From: Reyranella humidisoli
Lineage (GTDB): Bacteria; Pseudomonadota; Alphaproteobacteria; Reyranellales; Reyranellaceae
DNA length: 64,000 nt
Assembly: GCF_019039055.1 (NCBI RefSeq)
Contig: NZ_JAHOPB010000001.1
Location: forward strand, 62,001-126,000
Direction: 5' to 3'
Made by a program: the position numbers and the translations under genes. The notes beneath the pieces were generated by a model. The model was not told the origin of the DNA, ran no database searches, and worked only from the letters and a program-made list of their open reading frames with translations. Shown here piece after piece: positions 1 through 9,229 of the stretch (within the stretch, counting starts at the first letter, position 1; each line of letters starts with the position of its first letter).

Positions 1-1244
1 TGGCCGACCGCGGTGAAGAGCTCTTCATCCTCACCAACGAAGGCGGCGCCATCGATTTCAAGATCGTCACCGCGCCGCTCGCCGCGCCGGATCGCACCCA
101 GTGGCGCGAACTGGTGCCGCACCGGCCCGGCACCTACATCCTGGGCATCGATCTCTTCGCCGGCCATCTCGTGCGGCTGGAGCGCGCCAACGCGCTCCCC
201 TCGATCGTGATCCGCGACCTCGCTACACAGGCCGAGCACACGATCGCCTTCGACGAGACCGCCTACTCACTCGACATGGTCGGCGGCTTCGAGTTCGACA
301 CCACGGTGATGCGCTTCGCCTATTCGTCGATGACGACGCCGTCGGAAATCTACGACTACGACATGGCGACCCGGCAGAGGACCCTGCGCAAGCGCCAGGA
401 GATTCCCTCCGGGCACGATCCGGCCGCCTATGTCACGACACGCATCCTTGCCCGCGCGCCGGACGGCGCCGAGGTGCCGGTCTCGATCCTGCATCGCCGC
501 GACCTGGTGCGCGACGGCCGCGAACCGCTGCTCCTCTACGGCTACGGCTCCTACGGCATGGCGATGCCGGCTTCCTTCTCGGCCAACCGACTGTCGCTGG
601 TCGATCGCGGTTTCGTCTATGCGATCGCTCATATCCGGGGCGGTGCCGACAAGGGCTGGTCGTGGTATCTCGACGGCAAGCGCGAGAAGAAGACCAACAC
701 GTTCGACGACTTCGTCGCCGCGGGCCGTGCCCTGATCGACGCCGGCTACACGGCGGCCGGCCGTATCGTCGGCCACGGCGGCAGCGCCGGCGGCATGCTG
801 ATGGGCGCCGTCGCCAACCGGGCGCCGCATCTGTTCGCCGGCATCATCGCCGAGGTGCCCTTCGTCGACGTGCTGGCAACCATGCTCGACGACAAGCTGC
901 CGCTCACGCCGCCGGAATGGCCCGAATGGGGCAATCCTATCACCGACGCGGACGCATTCCGCTACATCCGCTCCTACTCGCCCTACGACAATGTGACGGC
1001 GCAGGCCTATCCGGCGATCCTGGCGATGGCGGGCCTGACCGATCCACGCGTCACCTATTGGGAGCCCGCCAAATGGGTCGCCCGCCTGCGTGCGACCATG
1101 ACGGGCGGCGGGCCGGTGATCCTGCGCACCAACATGGGCGCCGGTCATGGCGGCTCGTCGGGCCGCTTCTCCCGCCTCGACGAGGTGGCGATCGGCTACG
1201 CCTTCGCGCTCGATACGGTCGGTCTTGCAGGAGCTACGTCATGA
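1..1244 (+). CDS. Oligopeptidase B / prolyl oligopeptidase family (S9), C-terminal part
   Basis: The 5' end lies outside the window; reading is open from base 3. The visible 413 residues hold the last blades of the beta-propeller and the alpha/beta-hydrolase catalytic domain of an S9A serine peptidase, a cytosolic enzyme that cuts short peptides after basic residues. The nucleophile motif GGSAGG is visible (Ser codon at 783-785), as are a GLTDPRV segment fitting the catalytic Asp region and GAGHGGSSGR carrying the catalytic His. These details fit oligopeptidase B better than prolyl endopeptidase. Its stop TGA overlaps the next ATG (ATGA at 1241-1244), so the two genes are probably translationally coupled. 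The exact substrate is inferred. Confidence 0.88.
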   Translation, partial: ADRGEELFILTNEGGAIDFKIVTAPLAAPDRTQWRELVPHRPGTYILGIDLFAGHLVRLERANALPSIVIRDLATQAEHTIAFDETAYSLDMVGGFEFDTTVMRFAYSSMTTPSEIYDYDMATRQRTLRKRQEIPSGHDPAAYVTTRILARAPDGAEVPVSILHRRDLVRDGREPLLLYGYGSYGMAMPASFSANRLSLVDRGFVYAIAHIRGGADKGWSWYLDGKREKKTNTFDDFVAAGRALIDAGYTAAGRIVGHGGSAGGMLMGAVANRAPHLFAGIIAEVPFVDVLATMLDDKLPLTPPEWPEWGNPITDADAFRYIRSYSPYDNVTAQAYPAILAMAGLTDPRVTYWEPAKWVARLRATMTGGGPVILRTNMGAGHGGSSGRFSRLDEVAIGYAFALDTVGLAGATS

Positions 1245-2404
1245 AGGCACGCATCGACACGATTCTGAGCGAGGCCGTGCAACGCGGCGACGTGCCCGGC
1301 GTCGCCGCCGTCGCCACGGGCGGGAACGGCACGCTCTACGAGGGCGGCTTCGGCAAGGCGATCCTGGGCCAGGACGCCGACATGACCCCCGATACCGTCG
1401 TGTGGCTCGCCTCCATGACCAAGGCGGTGACCGGCGCGGTGGCGATGCAGCAGGTCGAGCGCGGTGCGCTGAAACTCGATGCGCCCGCAAAAGAAGTGAT
1501 CCCCTATCTCGGCGACGTGCAGGTGCTCGAAAGCTTCGACGCCGCCGGCAAGCCGCGCCTGCGCAAGCCAACACGCGACATCACCCTGCGCCATCTGCTG
1601 ACGCACACCGCCGGCTTCGGCTACGACATCTGGAACCCGGAGATCCTGCAGTATCGCGAAGTCATGGACGTACCCACCATTGGCACCGGCCTCGACAAGT
1701 CGCTGACGACGCCGCTGCTGTTCGATCCCGGCGCGCGCTGGCAGTACGGGATCGGCATCGACTGGGCCGGCAAGATGGTCGAGGCGGTGACAGGCCGGAA
1801 GCTCGGCCAGGTGATGCACGACGAGCTGTTCGCGCCGCTCGGCATGGACAGCACCGCCTTCCGCCTCACGCCCGCGATGCGCGCCCGGATGGCCCGCGTC
1901 CATCATCGAAAGGCTGACGGCAGCCTGGTCGCCGACCTCAAGCGTGAGGTCCCGCAGGATCCCGAATTCGAGGCGGGCGGCGGCGGGCTCTATTCGACGG
2001 CCAACGACTATCTGAAGTTCGTGCGCATGGTGCTCGACGGCGGCAAGTCGGCGCGCGGCGACGTCGTGATGAAACCCGAAACGGTCGACGCGATGGCGAC
2101 GAATTCGATGGGGGACTCGACCGTGACGCTGCTCAAGACCGTGATGCCGGCTCTGTCCAACGACGCCGAGTTCTTCCCCGGCGTCACCAAGCAATGGGGC
2201 CTGAGCTTCCTGATCAACAACGAGGAAGCCCCGACGGGCCGCTCGCCCGGCAGCCTCTGCTGGGCCGGCCTCCCAAACACCTACTACTGGATCGACCGCA
2301 AGAAGGGTCTAGGCGGCGTCTACATGACCCAGATCCTGCCCTTCGCCGACGTGAAGTCGCTGCCGCTCTTCTACGCCTTCGAGAGCGCGGTCTACGGCCG
2401 CTGA
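1241..2404 (+). CDS. Serine hydrolase, beta-lactamase/EstB family (class C-like)
   Basis: 387 residues, starting in the ATGA overlap with the upstream peptidase gene. The Ser-x-x-Lys motif SMTK (Ser58, Lys61) is the nucleophile and general base of the beta-lactamase/D-Ala carboxypeptidase fold. At the position of the usual Tyr-x-Asn the sequence reads Y-G-I (Tyr169), so the Asn is not conserved. I see no signal peptide, so it is probably a cytoplasmic esterase or amide hydrolase rather than a periplasmic lactamase. A GGGGLYSTANDYLKF segment is typical of the EstB branch. The substrate is unknown; coupling to a peptidase hints at peptide or ester turnover. The 3' end overlaps the convergent cyclase gene by 13 bp. 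Confidence 0.85.
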   Translation: MKARIDTILSEAVQRGDVPGVAAVATGGNGTLYEGGFGKAILGQDADMTPDTVVWLASMTKAVTGAVAMQQVERGALKLDAPAKEVIPYLGDVQVLESFDAAGKPRLRKPTRDITLRHLLTHTAGFGYDIWNPEILQYREVMDVPTIGTGLDKSLTTPLLFDPGARWQYGIGIDWAGKMVEAVTGRKLGQVMHDELFAPLGMDSTAFRLTPAMRARMARVHHRKADGSLVADLKREVPQDPEFEAGGGGLYSTANDYLKFVRMVLDGGKSARGDVVMKPETVDAMATNSMGDSTVTLLKTVMPALSNDAEFFPGVTKQWGLSFLINNEEAPTGRSPGSLCWAGLPNTYYWIDRKKGLGGVYMTQILPFADVKSLPLFYAFESAVYGR

Positions 2405-3621
2405 TTAGCTAGACCGAACAGTTCCGTATCCTCACGAACGCCGCGCAGGCGATGGCGGCCGAGCGACACCAGACGGTCGCGACTCTCAGTCGCCGCCTCG
2501 GCGAAAGCCTGCGAGATCAGCAGTGCCTGGCCGAGCGGCTGGCACAGCGCCTCTATGCGCGAGGCCTCGTTCACCGCCGGCCCGATCACCGTAAAGTCGA
2601 GCCGCGTGTCCGAGCCGACATTGCCGTAGAGCACGCGGCCGATGTGCAGGGAGATGTCGAGCGAAGTGGCGGGCTGGCCCGCTTTGCGTCGCTCGACGTT
2701 CAGTGCGTCGACGCGCCCCAGCACCTCCTGCGCCGCCGCGAGGGCAGAGGCGCAGACCTCGGCGCGATTGCCGGCGACCACCGCGAAGGCCGCCAGCATG
2801 CCGTCGCCCATGAACTTCAGTACCTCGCCGCCATGCGCCATGACGGGCTGGACCATGCAGTTGAAATAGTCGTCGAGCAGCACGATCAGCTCGCGGCCCG
2901 GCATCGTGTCGGCGAGCGCCGTGAAGCCGCGCAGATCGGTGAAGAACACCACGGCCTCGACGCTCTGCACTTCGCCACGCAACACGGTGCCGGACAGCAC
3001 GCGGCTCGCCGGATCGTTGCCGAGATAGGCCGCCAGCAATCCGTGCCCGATGCCGCGCAGGCTCGTGGCCTTTGCGGCTACGCCGAAGACCGGCAGCACC
3101 TCGCGCAGGAGTGCGACGCCCTCCTCGGAAAAGCCGCCGGGCCGGTCTGTCGCGGCCGAGACGGCGAGCCACAGCCGCTCGGCATGATCGGCCTCGGTCG
3201 GGCTGCCAACCTGCGGCGTCAGCTCGCCAAACGGCTGCACCCAACCCATCCACTCGGACATGCCCACGCCGCGCAGCTCGTCGAACACCGGCGTGTCGGG
3301 CAGTTCGTCGGCGCGGTCGAGAGGCTGCCGCAACTCGGCGATACCGTCACGCAGCATCGCCGCAAACGGGCTCTGCTGGATCTGCGCCGAATCGATATCG
3401 GCATGGGCGAACTCGAAATGCCGGGCGACACCCTCGCTCGAAGTCCAGATCAGGCTGCGCGCCCGCACCATGGGATGCAGCGTATTCATGCCCACGAACA
3501 TGCGCTCGATCCGCAGGCCGGCCTCGTTGAGGCGGCGGCCGAAACCGTCGACCAGGTCCTCTAGGGACATGTTGCGCAGGCCGGCCTGCGCCAGCCAGCC
3601 GGCCATTGCGATGGCCGTCAT
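2392..3621 (-). CDS. Class III adenylate/guanylate cyclase with N-terminal sensor-like region
   Basis: 409 residues. The last 190 or so form a class III nucleotide cyclase domain: the metal-binding strand FFTDLRGFTAL, then GGEVLKFMGDGMLAAF with the second metal Asp, then DFTVIGPAVNEASRIE. The first 200 residues match no family I can name but look like the helical N-terminal region of soluble alphaproteobacterial cyclases; no membrane segment is visible. It probably makes cAMP. It is last in a minus-strand operon (SDR, PhyH, deacetylase, cyclase), 7 bp after the deacetylase stop. The start at 3621 has a weak ribosome site; the Met five codons later is possible. Confidence 0.88.
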   Translation of the reverse strand: MTAIAMAGWLAQAGLRNMSLEDLVDGFGRRLNEAGLRIERMFVGMNTLHPMVRARSLIWTSSEGVARHFEFAHADIDSAQIQQSPFAAMLRDGIAELRQPLDRADELPDTPVFDELRGVGMSEWMGWVQPFGELTPQVGSPTEADHAERLWLAVSAATDRPGGFSEEGVALLREVLPVFGVAAKATSLRGIGHGLLAAYLGNDPASRVLSGTVLRGEVQSVEAVVFFTDLRGFTALADTMPGRELIVLLDDYFNCMVQPVMAHGGEVLKFMGDGMLAAFAVVAGNRAEVCASALAAAQEVLGRVDALNVERRKAGQPATSLDISLHIGRVLYGNVGSDTRLDFTVIGPAVNEASRIEALCQPLGQALLISQAFAEAATESRDRLVSLGRHRLRGVREDTELFGLANQRP

Positions 3622-3628
3622 CGCGCGC

Positions 3629-4543
3629 TCACGCCGCCGGGGGCGTCATCGTTCCCGCCGGCAGGGCGGCACAGTGATCGTAGATGTCGCTCGGTCGCGT
3701 GAACCAGACCTTGTCCTTCTGCGGATGGTTCGCGATGTGCGACAGCGCCTCGCGCAGCGCCCGCAGCCGGTAGGGCTGGCCCACGATCATGGTGTGGAGC
3801 GCGATGCCGCAGACCAGCGGCTGCTTGGCCGACTGGCGCAACAGCTCCTCGAACTGGCCGATGATCATGTCGCGGAATTCGTCGCCGCTGTGATGGCGCA
3901 CCAGGACCTGCGGACTGTCGTTGACCTCGATCGGATAGGGCACGCTGAGCAGCGGGCCCGAGCGCGTTTTCATCCAGATCGGCTGGTCGTCGTTGGGCCA
4001 GTCCATCAGGAAGTCGTAGCCCGTCTCCTTGAGAAGATCCGGCGTGACGCGGGTCGAGGCCATCCACGGCGCCATCCAGCCGCGCGGCCGCTTGCCCGAC
4101 GCCTTCTCGATCGAATCGCCGATCTCCTGCAGGAAGCGCTTCTCGTCGGCCTCCCACATGCCGCCGTGGCGCTCGGCATTGGTGCGGCCATGGCCGATGA
4201 ACTCATCGCCGCGCGCCTTCAGCGCGTCGACGATCTGCGGCGCATAGTCAAACACCGTCGTGTTGATCAGGTGCGCAGCCGGCAGGTTGAGCTCGTCGAA
4301 CAGTTCGAGGCAGCGCCACACGCCGACCCGGTTGCCGTAGTCGCGCCAGGCGAAGGTGCGCGGATCGGGCGGCGGGTTGGCGACCGTAAGCAGATGCCCC
4401 TCGCCCGCACCGAAGGCGAAATGCTCGATGTTGAGGCCGAGATAGACGGCGAGCCGCTTGCCCTCCGGCCACGAGTAATCCTTGCGCTCGGTGATCGGCG
4501 AATAGGGATACCGGTCGTGATACGGCAGCTTGATCGTGTGCAT
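3629..4543 (-). CDS. Polysaccharide deacetylase-family protein (PuuE/allantoinase-like)
   Basis: 304 residues of the NodB-homology (carbohydrate esterase 4-like) fold. The N-terminal LGLNIEHFAFG and the DYGNRVGVWR segment resemble the PuuE-type allantoinase branch, where a WxDYGxR-like motif precedes the deacetylase core. The GHGRTNAERHGGM region supplies candidate metal ligands. There is no signal peptide, so an intracellular amide hydrolase is more likely than a peptidoglycan or chitin deacetylase. It lies 2 bp after the PhyH-like dioxygenase stop and 7 bp before the cyclase start, so it is clearly part of one transcript. The substrate is inferred only loosely. Confidence 0.8.
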   Translation of the reverse strand: MHTIKLPYHDRYPYSPITERKDYSWPEGKRLAVYLGLNIEHFAFGAGEGHLLTVANPPPDPRTFAWRDYGNRVGVWRCLELFDELNLPAAHLINTTVFDYAPQIVDALKARGDEFIGHGRTNAERHGGMWEADEKRFLQEIGDSIEKASGKRPRGWMAPWMASTRVTPDLLKETGYDFLMDWPNDDQPIWMKTRSGPLLSVPYPIEVNDSPQVLVRHHSGDEFRDMIIGQFEELLRQSAKQPLVCGIALHTMIVGQPYRLRALREALSHIANHPQKDKVWFTRPSDIYDHCAALPAGTMTPPAA

Positions 4544-4545
4544 TC

Positions 4546-5388
4546 CTACCTCTTGACGACCGCAACCCTGTTGTCGGTCTGTTCGACATTCATCTTCCGG
4601 AACCTGTCGACCGCCTCGGTATGGAAGGCGCGCTCCTCGGGACCCGCCTCCTGCTGCGGCCGGCGCTCGTCGTCGAAGTGTCCGTACCTGTCCTCGCCCC
4701 GCACCAGCATCGCGCTGACCCTCGTGGGCGACATGCAGCGCGCCGAGGTCGGGATGTAGCTGATGCCGAGCCCGATGCGCCGGTCGTTCGAGCGGTTGGG
4801 CCGCGAATTGTGCACGAGATGGGTGTGGTGCAGCGAAAACTGGCCCGCCTTCACCGGCATGAAGGCCGTCTTGCTGCGATCGACGTCCGCCGCCAGCGCC
4901 TGGCCGCGCGACAGCAGGTTCTCCGGATCCTGCATCTCCGCATGCGGCAGCTGCCCGAGCTTGTGCGAACCCGGCACGACCTCCATGCAGCCCGCCTCGA
5001 CCGGCGCGTCGGTCAGTGCGACCCAGGCCGTGACGTGGCAGGCCGGCTCGAGGGCAAAGTAGGTCGCGTCCTGATGCCAGCTCACATAGGCGCCGGAGCC
5101 GGCATCCTTGGGCCAGACGGTGAGATGGAACAGGCGGATGTCGGGGCCGATCAGATCCTCGACCGCGTCGAGCACCTCGGGCGAATGAACGATCTCGTCG
5201 ACCCAGGGAAACAGAAGGTGCGGCTTGAAGTTATGGCCGCGCGTCATCTTCTGGCCCTGCGCGCGCTCGAAGCTCTCGAGCCTCTCGCGCCAGGCCCGTG
5301 TGCGCTCGGTCGAAAAAGCATCGACCGGGCAGACATAGCCGTCGCTTGCATAGCCCTCGATCTGTTCGGGCGTGAGTTTCCTGGGCAT
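4546..5388 (-). CDS. Phytanoyl-CoA dioxygenase family protein (Fe(II)/2-oxoglutarate)
   Basis: 280 residues from the Met of MPRKLTPEQIEGYASDGY; the frame is open for 24 more codons upstream, but that stretch falls inside the neighbouring SDR gene. The double-stranded beta-helix of PhyH enzymes is marked by the His-x-Asp iron ligands in SWHQDATYF (His105, Asp107), a distal His in HLVHNSRPNRS (His193) and a following Arg for 2-oxoglutarate. Family members hydroxylate lipids or small secondary metabolites. One base separates it from the SDR stop and two from the deacetylase start, so all three enzymes probably act on one substrate, which I cannot name. Confidence 0.87.
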   Translation of the reverse strand: MPRKLTPEQIEGYASDGYVCPVDAFSTERTRAWRERLESFERAQGQKMTRGHNFKPHLLFPWVDEIVHSPEVLDAVEDLIGPDIRLFHLTVWPKDAGSGAYVSWHQDATYFALEPACHVTAWVALTDAPVEAGCMEVVPGSHKLGQLPHAEMQDPENLLSRGQALAADVDRSKTAFMPVKAGQFSLHHTHLVHNSRPNRSNDRRIGLGISYIPTSARCMSPTRVSAMLVRGEDRYGHFDDERRPQQEAGPEERAFHTEAVDRFRKMNVEQTDNRVAVVKR

Positions 5389-5389
5389 G

Positions 5390-6142
5390 TCAGTGCGCCG
5401 TCCAGCCGCCGTCGACGAACAGCAGCGTTCCAGTGGTGAAGGAGGAATCGGAGGAAGCAAGGAAGAGCGCGGCCTTGGCCACCTCCTCCGGCTGGCCGAT
5501 GCGGCCCATCGGATGGCGCGTCTTCCACAGGGCGCGTGCCGCTTCGGGGTCGGCCTGGCGCTTCAGCGAGCGCGCCGGCATCGGCGTGTCGATCACACCC
5601 GGCATCAGCGCGTTGACGCGGATGCCCTGGCGCGCGTGATCGACGGCGACCGTCTTGGTGAAGGAGGCGATCGCGCCCTTCGAGGCGATATAGGCGACGT
5701 TGTTGCCAAGGCTCGACTGGGCGAGTTGCGAGCCCAGGGTGACGATGGCACCGGATTTCGCGGCGATCATCGGCTGAATGGCGTGATGAACCCAGAGGAA
5801 GGTGCCCTTCACGTTGATCGCAAAGGTACGATCCCAGGTCGCCTCGTCGATCCTGTCCACGGTGCCGCCCAGCGACGCGCCGGCTGCCGTCACCAGCACG
5901 TCGATGCGGCCCCATTTGTCCATGATGCGAGCGACGCCGGCACGCGCCTGCTCGTCGCTGCTGACATCGGCCGTCACAGTGAGCGTGTCGCCGCCGATCT
6001 CCGTCGCGACCTTTGCGAGGCCCGCTTCGTCGAGATCGACCAGCGCAATTTTCGCGCCCTCGGCCGCAAACAATCGCGCGGTCGCGGCGCCGATGCCGGA
6101 AGCGGCACCCGTGACGATGGCTACCTGATCCTTGAGCTTCAT
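5390..6142 (-). CDS. Short-chain dehydrogenase/reductase (SDR)
   Basis: 250 residues starting at MKLKDQVAIVTGAASGIG. The Rossmann glycine motif TGAASGIG, the acidic residue after strand 2 (ALVDLDEA, suggesting NAD(H)), the catalytic Ser region TLGSQLAQ and the YIASK active site (Tyr-x-x-x-Lys) are all present; the C-terminus LFVDGGWTAH is typical. It is the first gene of the minus-strand operon with the PhyH-like dioxygenase, deacetylase and cyclase. It probably oxidises or reduces an alcohol/ketone intermediate of the same unknown pathway. A longer in-frame reading upstream is not used because it would run into the TerC gene. Confidence 0.9.
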   Translation of the reverse strand: MKLKDQVAIVTGAASGIGAATARLFAAEGAKIALVDLDEAGLAKVATEIGGDTLTVTADVSSDEQARAGVARIMDKWGRIDVLVTAAGASLGGTVDRIDEATWDRTFAINVKGTFLWVHHAIQPMIAAKSGAIVTLGSQLAQSSLGNNVAYIASKGAIASFTKTVAVDHARQGIRVNALMPGVIDTPMPARSLKRQADPEAARALWKTRHPMGRIGQPEEVAKAALFLASSDSSFTTGTLLFVDGGWTAH

Positions 6143-6174
6143 GGCCGGAAGCGCCTCCAGCGCCCGTTCAGTCT

Positions 6175-6918
6175 TTACTCTTTCCTGCCCTTGCGACGGG
6201 ACAACATGTTGAGACCTTCGATCAGCGCCGAGAAAGCCATGGCGGCATAGATGTAGCCCTTGGGCACATGCACCCCCACGCCTTCGGCGAGAAGCGTGGC
6301 GCCGATCATCAGAAGGAATCCGAGGGCCAGCATGACGATGGTCGGATTGTTGCCGATGAAGCGCGCCAGCGGGTCGGCGGCCAGCAGCATCAGCAGCACG
6401 GCGACGACGACGGCGACGACCATGATCGGAAGATGCTCGGTCATGCCGACGGCGGTGATGATGCTGTCGAGCGAGAACACGAGGTCGAGCACGAGAATCT
6501 GGCCGATCGCGGACGTCATGGTCAGCGTCGCCGCGCCGACGGCGGCCGACTTTTCCTTGCCATGAGCGTCGTTCGCAACGGTATCGTGGATCTCCGTGGT
6601 GGCCTTCCAGATCAGGAACAGGCCACCGGCGATCAGGATGAGATCGCGCCACGAGAAATCCCGGCCGAACAGCGAAAACAGCGGCTGCGTCAGCTGCACG
6701 ATGAAGGCGATCGTGCTGAGCAGGCCCAGGCGCATGAACACCGCCATGCCGATGCCGATCTTGCGCGCCCGCGACTGTTGATGCTCGGGCAGCTTGTTGG
6801 TCAGGATGGAGATGAAGATCAGATTGTCGATGCCGAGCACGACTTCCATGACGACCAGCGTCATGAGCGCCGCCCAGGCGGCGGGATCGGCGGCGAGGGC
6901 GAGCAGGTTTTCCATCAT
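6175..6918 (-). CDS. TerC family integral membrane protein
   Basis: 247 residues starting at [11 protein letters not shown]. There are about seven hydrophobic segments. The TerC hallmark [18 protein letters not shown] near the N-terminus and its repeat [14 protein letters not shown] in the second half carry the intramembrane Asp residues. A charged cytoplasmic loop (residues about 125-140) separates the halves. TerC/YoaE proteins are implicated in tellurite resistance and metal (Mn) efflux, with loading of exported metalloenzymes; the substrate here is not shown. It is divergent from the MFS gene across an 84-bp gap that probably holds both promoters. Confidence 0.88.
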   Translation of the reverse strand: MMENLLALAADPAAWAALMTLVVMEVVLGIDNLIFISILTNKLPEHQQSRARKIGIGMAVFMRLGLLSTIAFIVQLTQPLFSLFGRDFSWRDLILIAGGLFLIWKATTEIHDTVANDAHGKEKSAAVGAATLTMTSAIGQILVLDLVFSLDSIITAVGMTEHLPIMVVAVVVAVLLMLLAADPLARFIGNNPTIVMLALGFLLMIGATLLAEGVGVHVPKGYIYAAMAFSALIEGLNMLSRRKGRKE

Positions 6919-7002
6919 CGGACCATCATTGGCCGTGCCGTCTCGATTTTTCAAGAACGAACGACCTTTCCTTCGCCGGCCCAACCCGGTAAGGGCGCTG
7001 GC

Positions 7003-8217
7003 ATGTCGCCGACTGCCGTTCCGCCGCGCGCTACCTCGACACTCGCAATTGTCTTCCTGTCGGTCGCCGCCTTCGCGTCGGCGGCCAACATGCGCGTGAT
7101 CGACCCGCTGCTGGTGCAGCTTTCGGTGTCCTTCGGCGTCACGGTCGGCGCGGCCTCGATCGCTGCCACCGCGTTCCTGTTCGCCAATGGCGTCTTCGTG
7201 CTGGTGCACGGTCCGTTCGGCGATCGCTACGGCAAGATGCCGGTGGTTGCCATCGCCTGCATCGGCGCCGCGCTCTGCTGCATGCTGAGCGCAATCTCCG
7301 CCTCGCTGGGCATGCTGACCCTGGCGCGCTTCCTGACGGGCGTGACCGGCTCGGCGATCATCCCGCTCGCCATCGCCTGGGTCGGCGACAATGTCAGCTA
7401 CGAGAAGCGCCAAGCCACCCTGGCGCGCTTCCTCACCGGTCAGACGCTGGGCCTGATGACCGGGGCGGCGCTGGGCGGCGCCATCGGCGACTGGCTGGGC
7501 TGGCGCTCGGTCTTCTGGGTGCTGGCCGCAATCTACATTCTGGCCGGCGGCGCTCTGTTCGTCGTCATGCGCGCCCGGCCCGACATCGCCCGCCCGGGCG
7601 AACGGGCAGCCGGCTCGATGATCGGCCAGATGCTCGGCGTCCTCAAGAGGCCGTGGGCCCGCACCGTGATCCTGGTCGTGGCGCTGGAGGGCGGCGTCTT
7701 CTGGGGTGCCTTCACCTTCGTCGGCGCCGATCTCCACCAGCGCTTCGACCTGGGCTTCGCCGCTATCGGGCTAGCCGTGGCGGCCTTCGGCGCTGGCGGT
7801 TTCGTCTACGTGATGGTGGCGCACCATCTGGTGCGCATCCTGGGCGAGCGCGGCCTCTGCACCTGGGGCGGCACCGGCCTTGGCATCGCCTTCGCGGCCA
7901 TGGCGCTGGCGCCGACCGCCGAGGTCGAGTTCGCCGCCATCGTCGTGTCGGGCGTGTCGTTCTACATGCTCCACAACACGCTGCAGACCAACGGCACGCA
8001 GATGGCGCCGGAAGCCCGCGGCGCCGGCATGGCCCTGTTCGCCCTCTGCCTGTTCCTCGGCCAGGCGGTCGGCGTGCCGGTCGCCGCGCCCATCGTCGAC
8101 CGCTGGGGCGCACCGCCCGTCTTCTGGGTGGCCGCCATCGTCCTGCCGGTGCTGGCCTTCTGGTTCTCGGCCGCGATCGGCCGGCGCGCTCAGTTGACCG
8201 GCGAAACGCGGAACTGA
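7003..8217 (+). CDS. MFS transporter, multidrug/arabinose efflux type
   Basis: 404 residues with about 12 hydrophobic segments. The start ATG at 7003 gives an N-terminus that leads directly into the first membrane helix. The MFS loop 2-3 motif is present as [13 protein letters not shown] (G-x-x-x-D-R-x-G-K/R), and [19 protein letters not shown] corresponds to the helix 4-5 region. This subgroup consists of proton-driven exporters of small molecules; nothing nearby names a substrate. The 3' end overlaps the convergent aldo/keto reductase by 28 bp, so the two genes share coding DNA at their ends. Confidence 0.88.
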   Translation: MSPTAVPPRATSTLAIVFLSVAAFASAANMRVIDPLLVQLSVSFGVTVGAASIAATAFLFANGVFVLVHGPFGDRYGKMPVVAIACIGAALCCMLSAISASLGMLTLARFLTGVTGSAIIPLAIAWVGDNVSYEKRQATLARFLTGQTLGLMTGAALGGAIGDWLGWRSVFWVLAAIYILAGGALFVVMRARPDIARPGERAAGSMIGQMLGVLKRPWARTVILVVALEGGVFWGAFTFVGADLHQRFDLGFAAIGLAVAAFGAGGFVYVMVAHHLVRILGERGLCTWGGTGLGIAFAAMALAPTAEVEFAAIVVSGVSFYMLHNTLQTNGTQMAPEARGAGMALFALCLFLGQAVGVPVAAPIVDRWGAPPVFWVAAIVLPVLAFWFSAAIGRRAQLTGETRN

Positions 8218-9170
8218 TAGGGCGCCTCGAGCAGCTTCGACTCTTCTGGCGTCAGCGAGATCTCGGTCGACTGCGCGGCGGAAGTGAGCTGGTCGAGACC
8301 GGTAGCGCCAATGATGGGCGAGCCCATGTACGGCTTGTGCAGCAGCCAGGCGAGTGCCGCCTGGGCCGGCGTGCAGCCCTTCTCCTTCGCGATCTTCTTC
8401 AGCCGCTTCACGATCTCCCAGTCGCAGTCGCGATAGGTGCCGTCCTTGACCACCGTGTCGTTCTTCGCGCGCTCGGTCGAACCGCCGCCCTCCTTGCTGC
8501 GGTTGCCCGCGAGGAAACCGCGCGCCAGCGGCGAATAGGGAATGAGGCCGACGCCCTGCTCGTGGCAAAGCCGGTTCATCTCATGCTCCTCCTCGCGCTG
8601 GATCAGATTGTAGAGGTTCTGCATGGCGATCGGCCTTGCATAGCCCTTCCAGTCCGCCACCATCACCATCTGCGCGAACTTGTAGGCCGGCATGGTCGAG
8701 CCGCCGATGTAGCGGACCTTGCCCGAGCGCACGATCTGGTCGAGCGAGGACATCGTCTCCTCGATCGGCGTGTGGGGATCGAGGCGATGGACCTGGTAGA
8801 CGTCGATGTAGTCGGTCTGCAGGCGCTTGAGCTGCGCATCGATCGAGGCCATCAGATGCTTGCGGCCGGTGCCGACGTCGTTCTGGTTCTCGCTCATGCG
8901 GATGCCGACCTTGGTCGACAGCACGAAATCCTCGCGCCTGGCCATCTTCATGAGCGTGGCGCCCATGATCTCCTCGGAGCGGCCGAAATTGTAGGTATCG
9001 GCGGTGTCGAAGAAGGTGATGCCGACATCGAGCGCCCGCTTGAAATACGCTGGCGCCTCGGACTCGTCGAACTTGCCCCAGCCGCGCCGGCCCTTGGCGC
9101 CCCACGAGTTTCCGCCGAGGCAGATCCTGCTGACGATCAGGCCCGAGCGGCCCAGCGGTCCGTACTTCAT
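8190..9170 (-). CDS. Aldo/keto reductase
   Basis: 326 residues of the (beta/alpha)8 aldo/keto reductase superfamily. The catalytic tetrad is visible: Asp and Tyr in FFDTADTYNFGRSE, Lys in VLSTKVGIR and His in YQVHRLDP. It most resembles the YajO/Tas-like group (MKYGPLGRSGLIVSRICLGG start, SPLARGFLAG, PYMGSPIIGA near the NADPH site). It reduces aldehydes or ketones with NADPH in the cytosol. It lies 59 bp downstream of the D-2-hydroxyacid dehydrogenase gene on the same strand, so the two may be co-transcribed behind the Lrp-type regulator. Confidence 0.92.
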   Translation of the reverse strand: MKYGPLGRSGLIVSRICLGGNSWGAKGRRGWGKFDESEAPAYFKRALDVGITFFDTADTYNFGRSEEIMGATLMKMARREDFVLSTKVGIRMSENQNDVGTGRKHLMASIDAQLKRLQTDYIDVYQVHRLDPHTPIEETMSSLDQIVRSGKVRYIGGSTMPAYKFAQMVMVADWKGYARPIAMQNLYNLIQREEEHEMNRLCHEQGVGLIPYSPLARGFLAGNRSKEGGGSTERAKNDTVVKDGTYRDCDWEIVKRLKKIAKEKGCTPAQAALAWLLHKPYMGSPIIGATGLDQLTSAAQSTEISLTPEESKLLEAPYQFRVSPVN

Positions 9171-9229
9171 CGAAATCCCCTTGCCGGTTGCGGCATCGAT
9201 CGATTGCGATCGATGCCGCCGTGCGAGCC

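Noticed and set aside
101-2404. A single 767-residue reading that would fuse a basic N-terminal half to the serine hydrolase
   Set aside because: The first half is the wrong frame of the oligopeptidase gene (Arg/Pro/His-rich, no domain). The real hydrolase starts at 1241 in the ATGA overlap.
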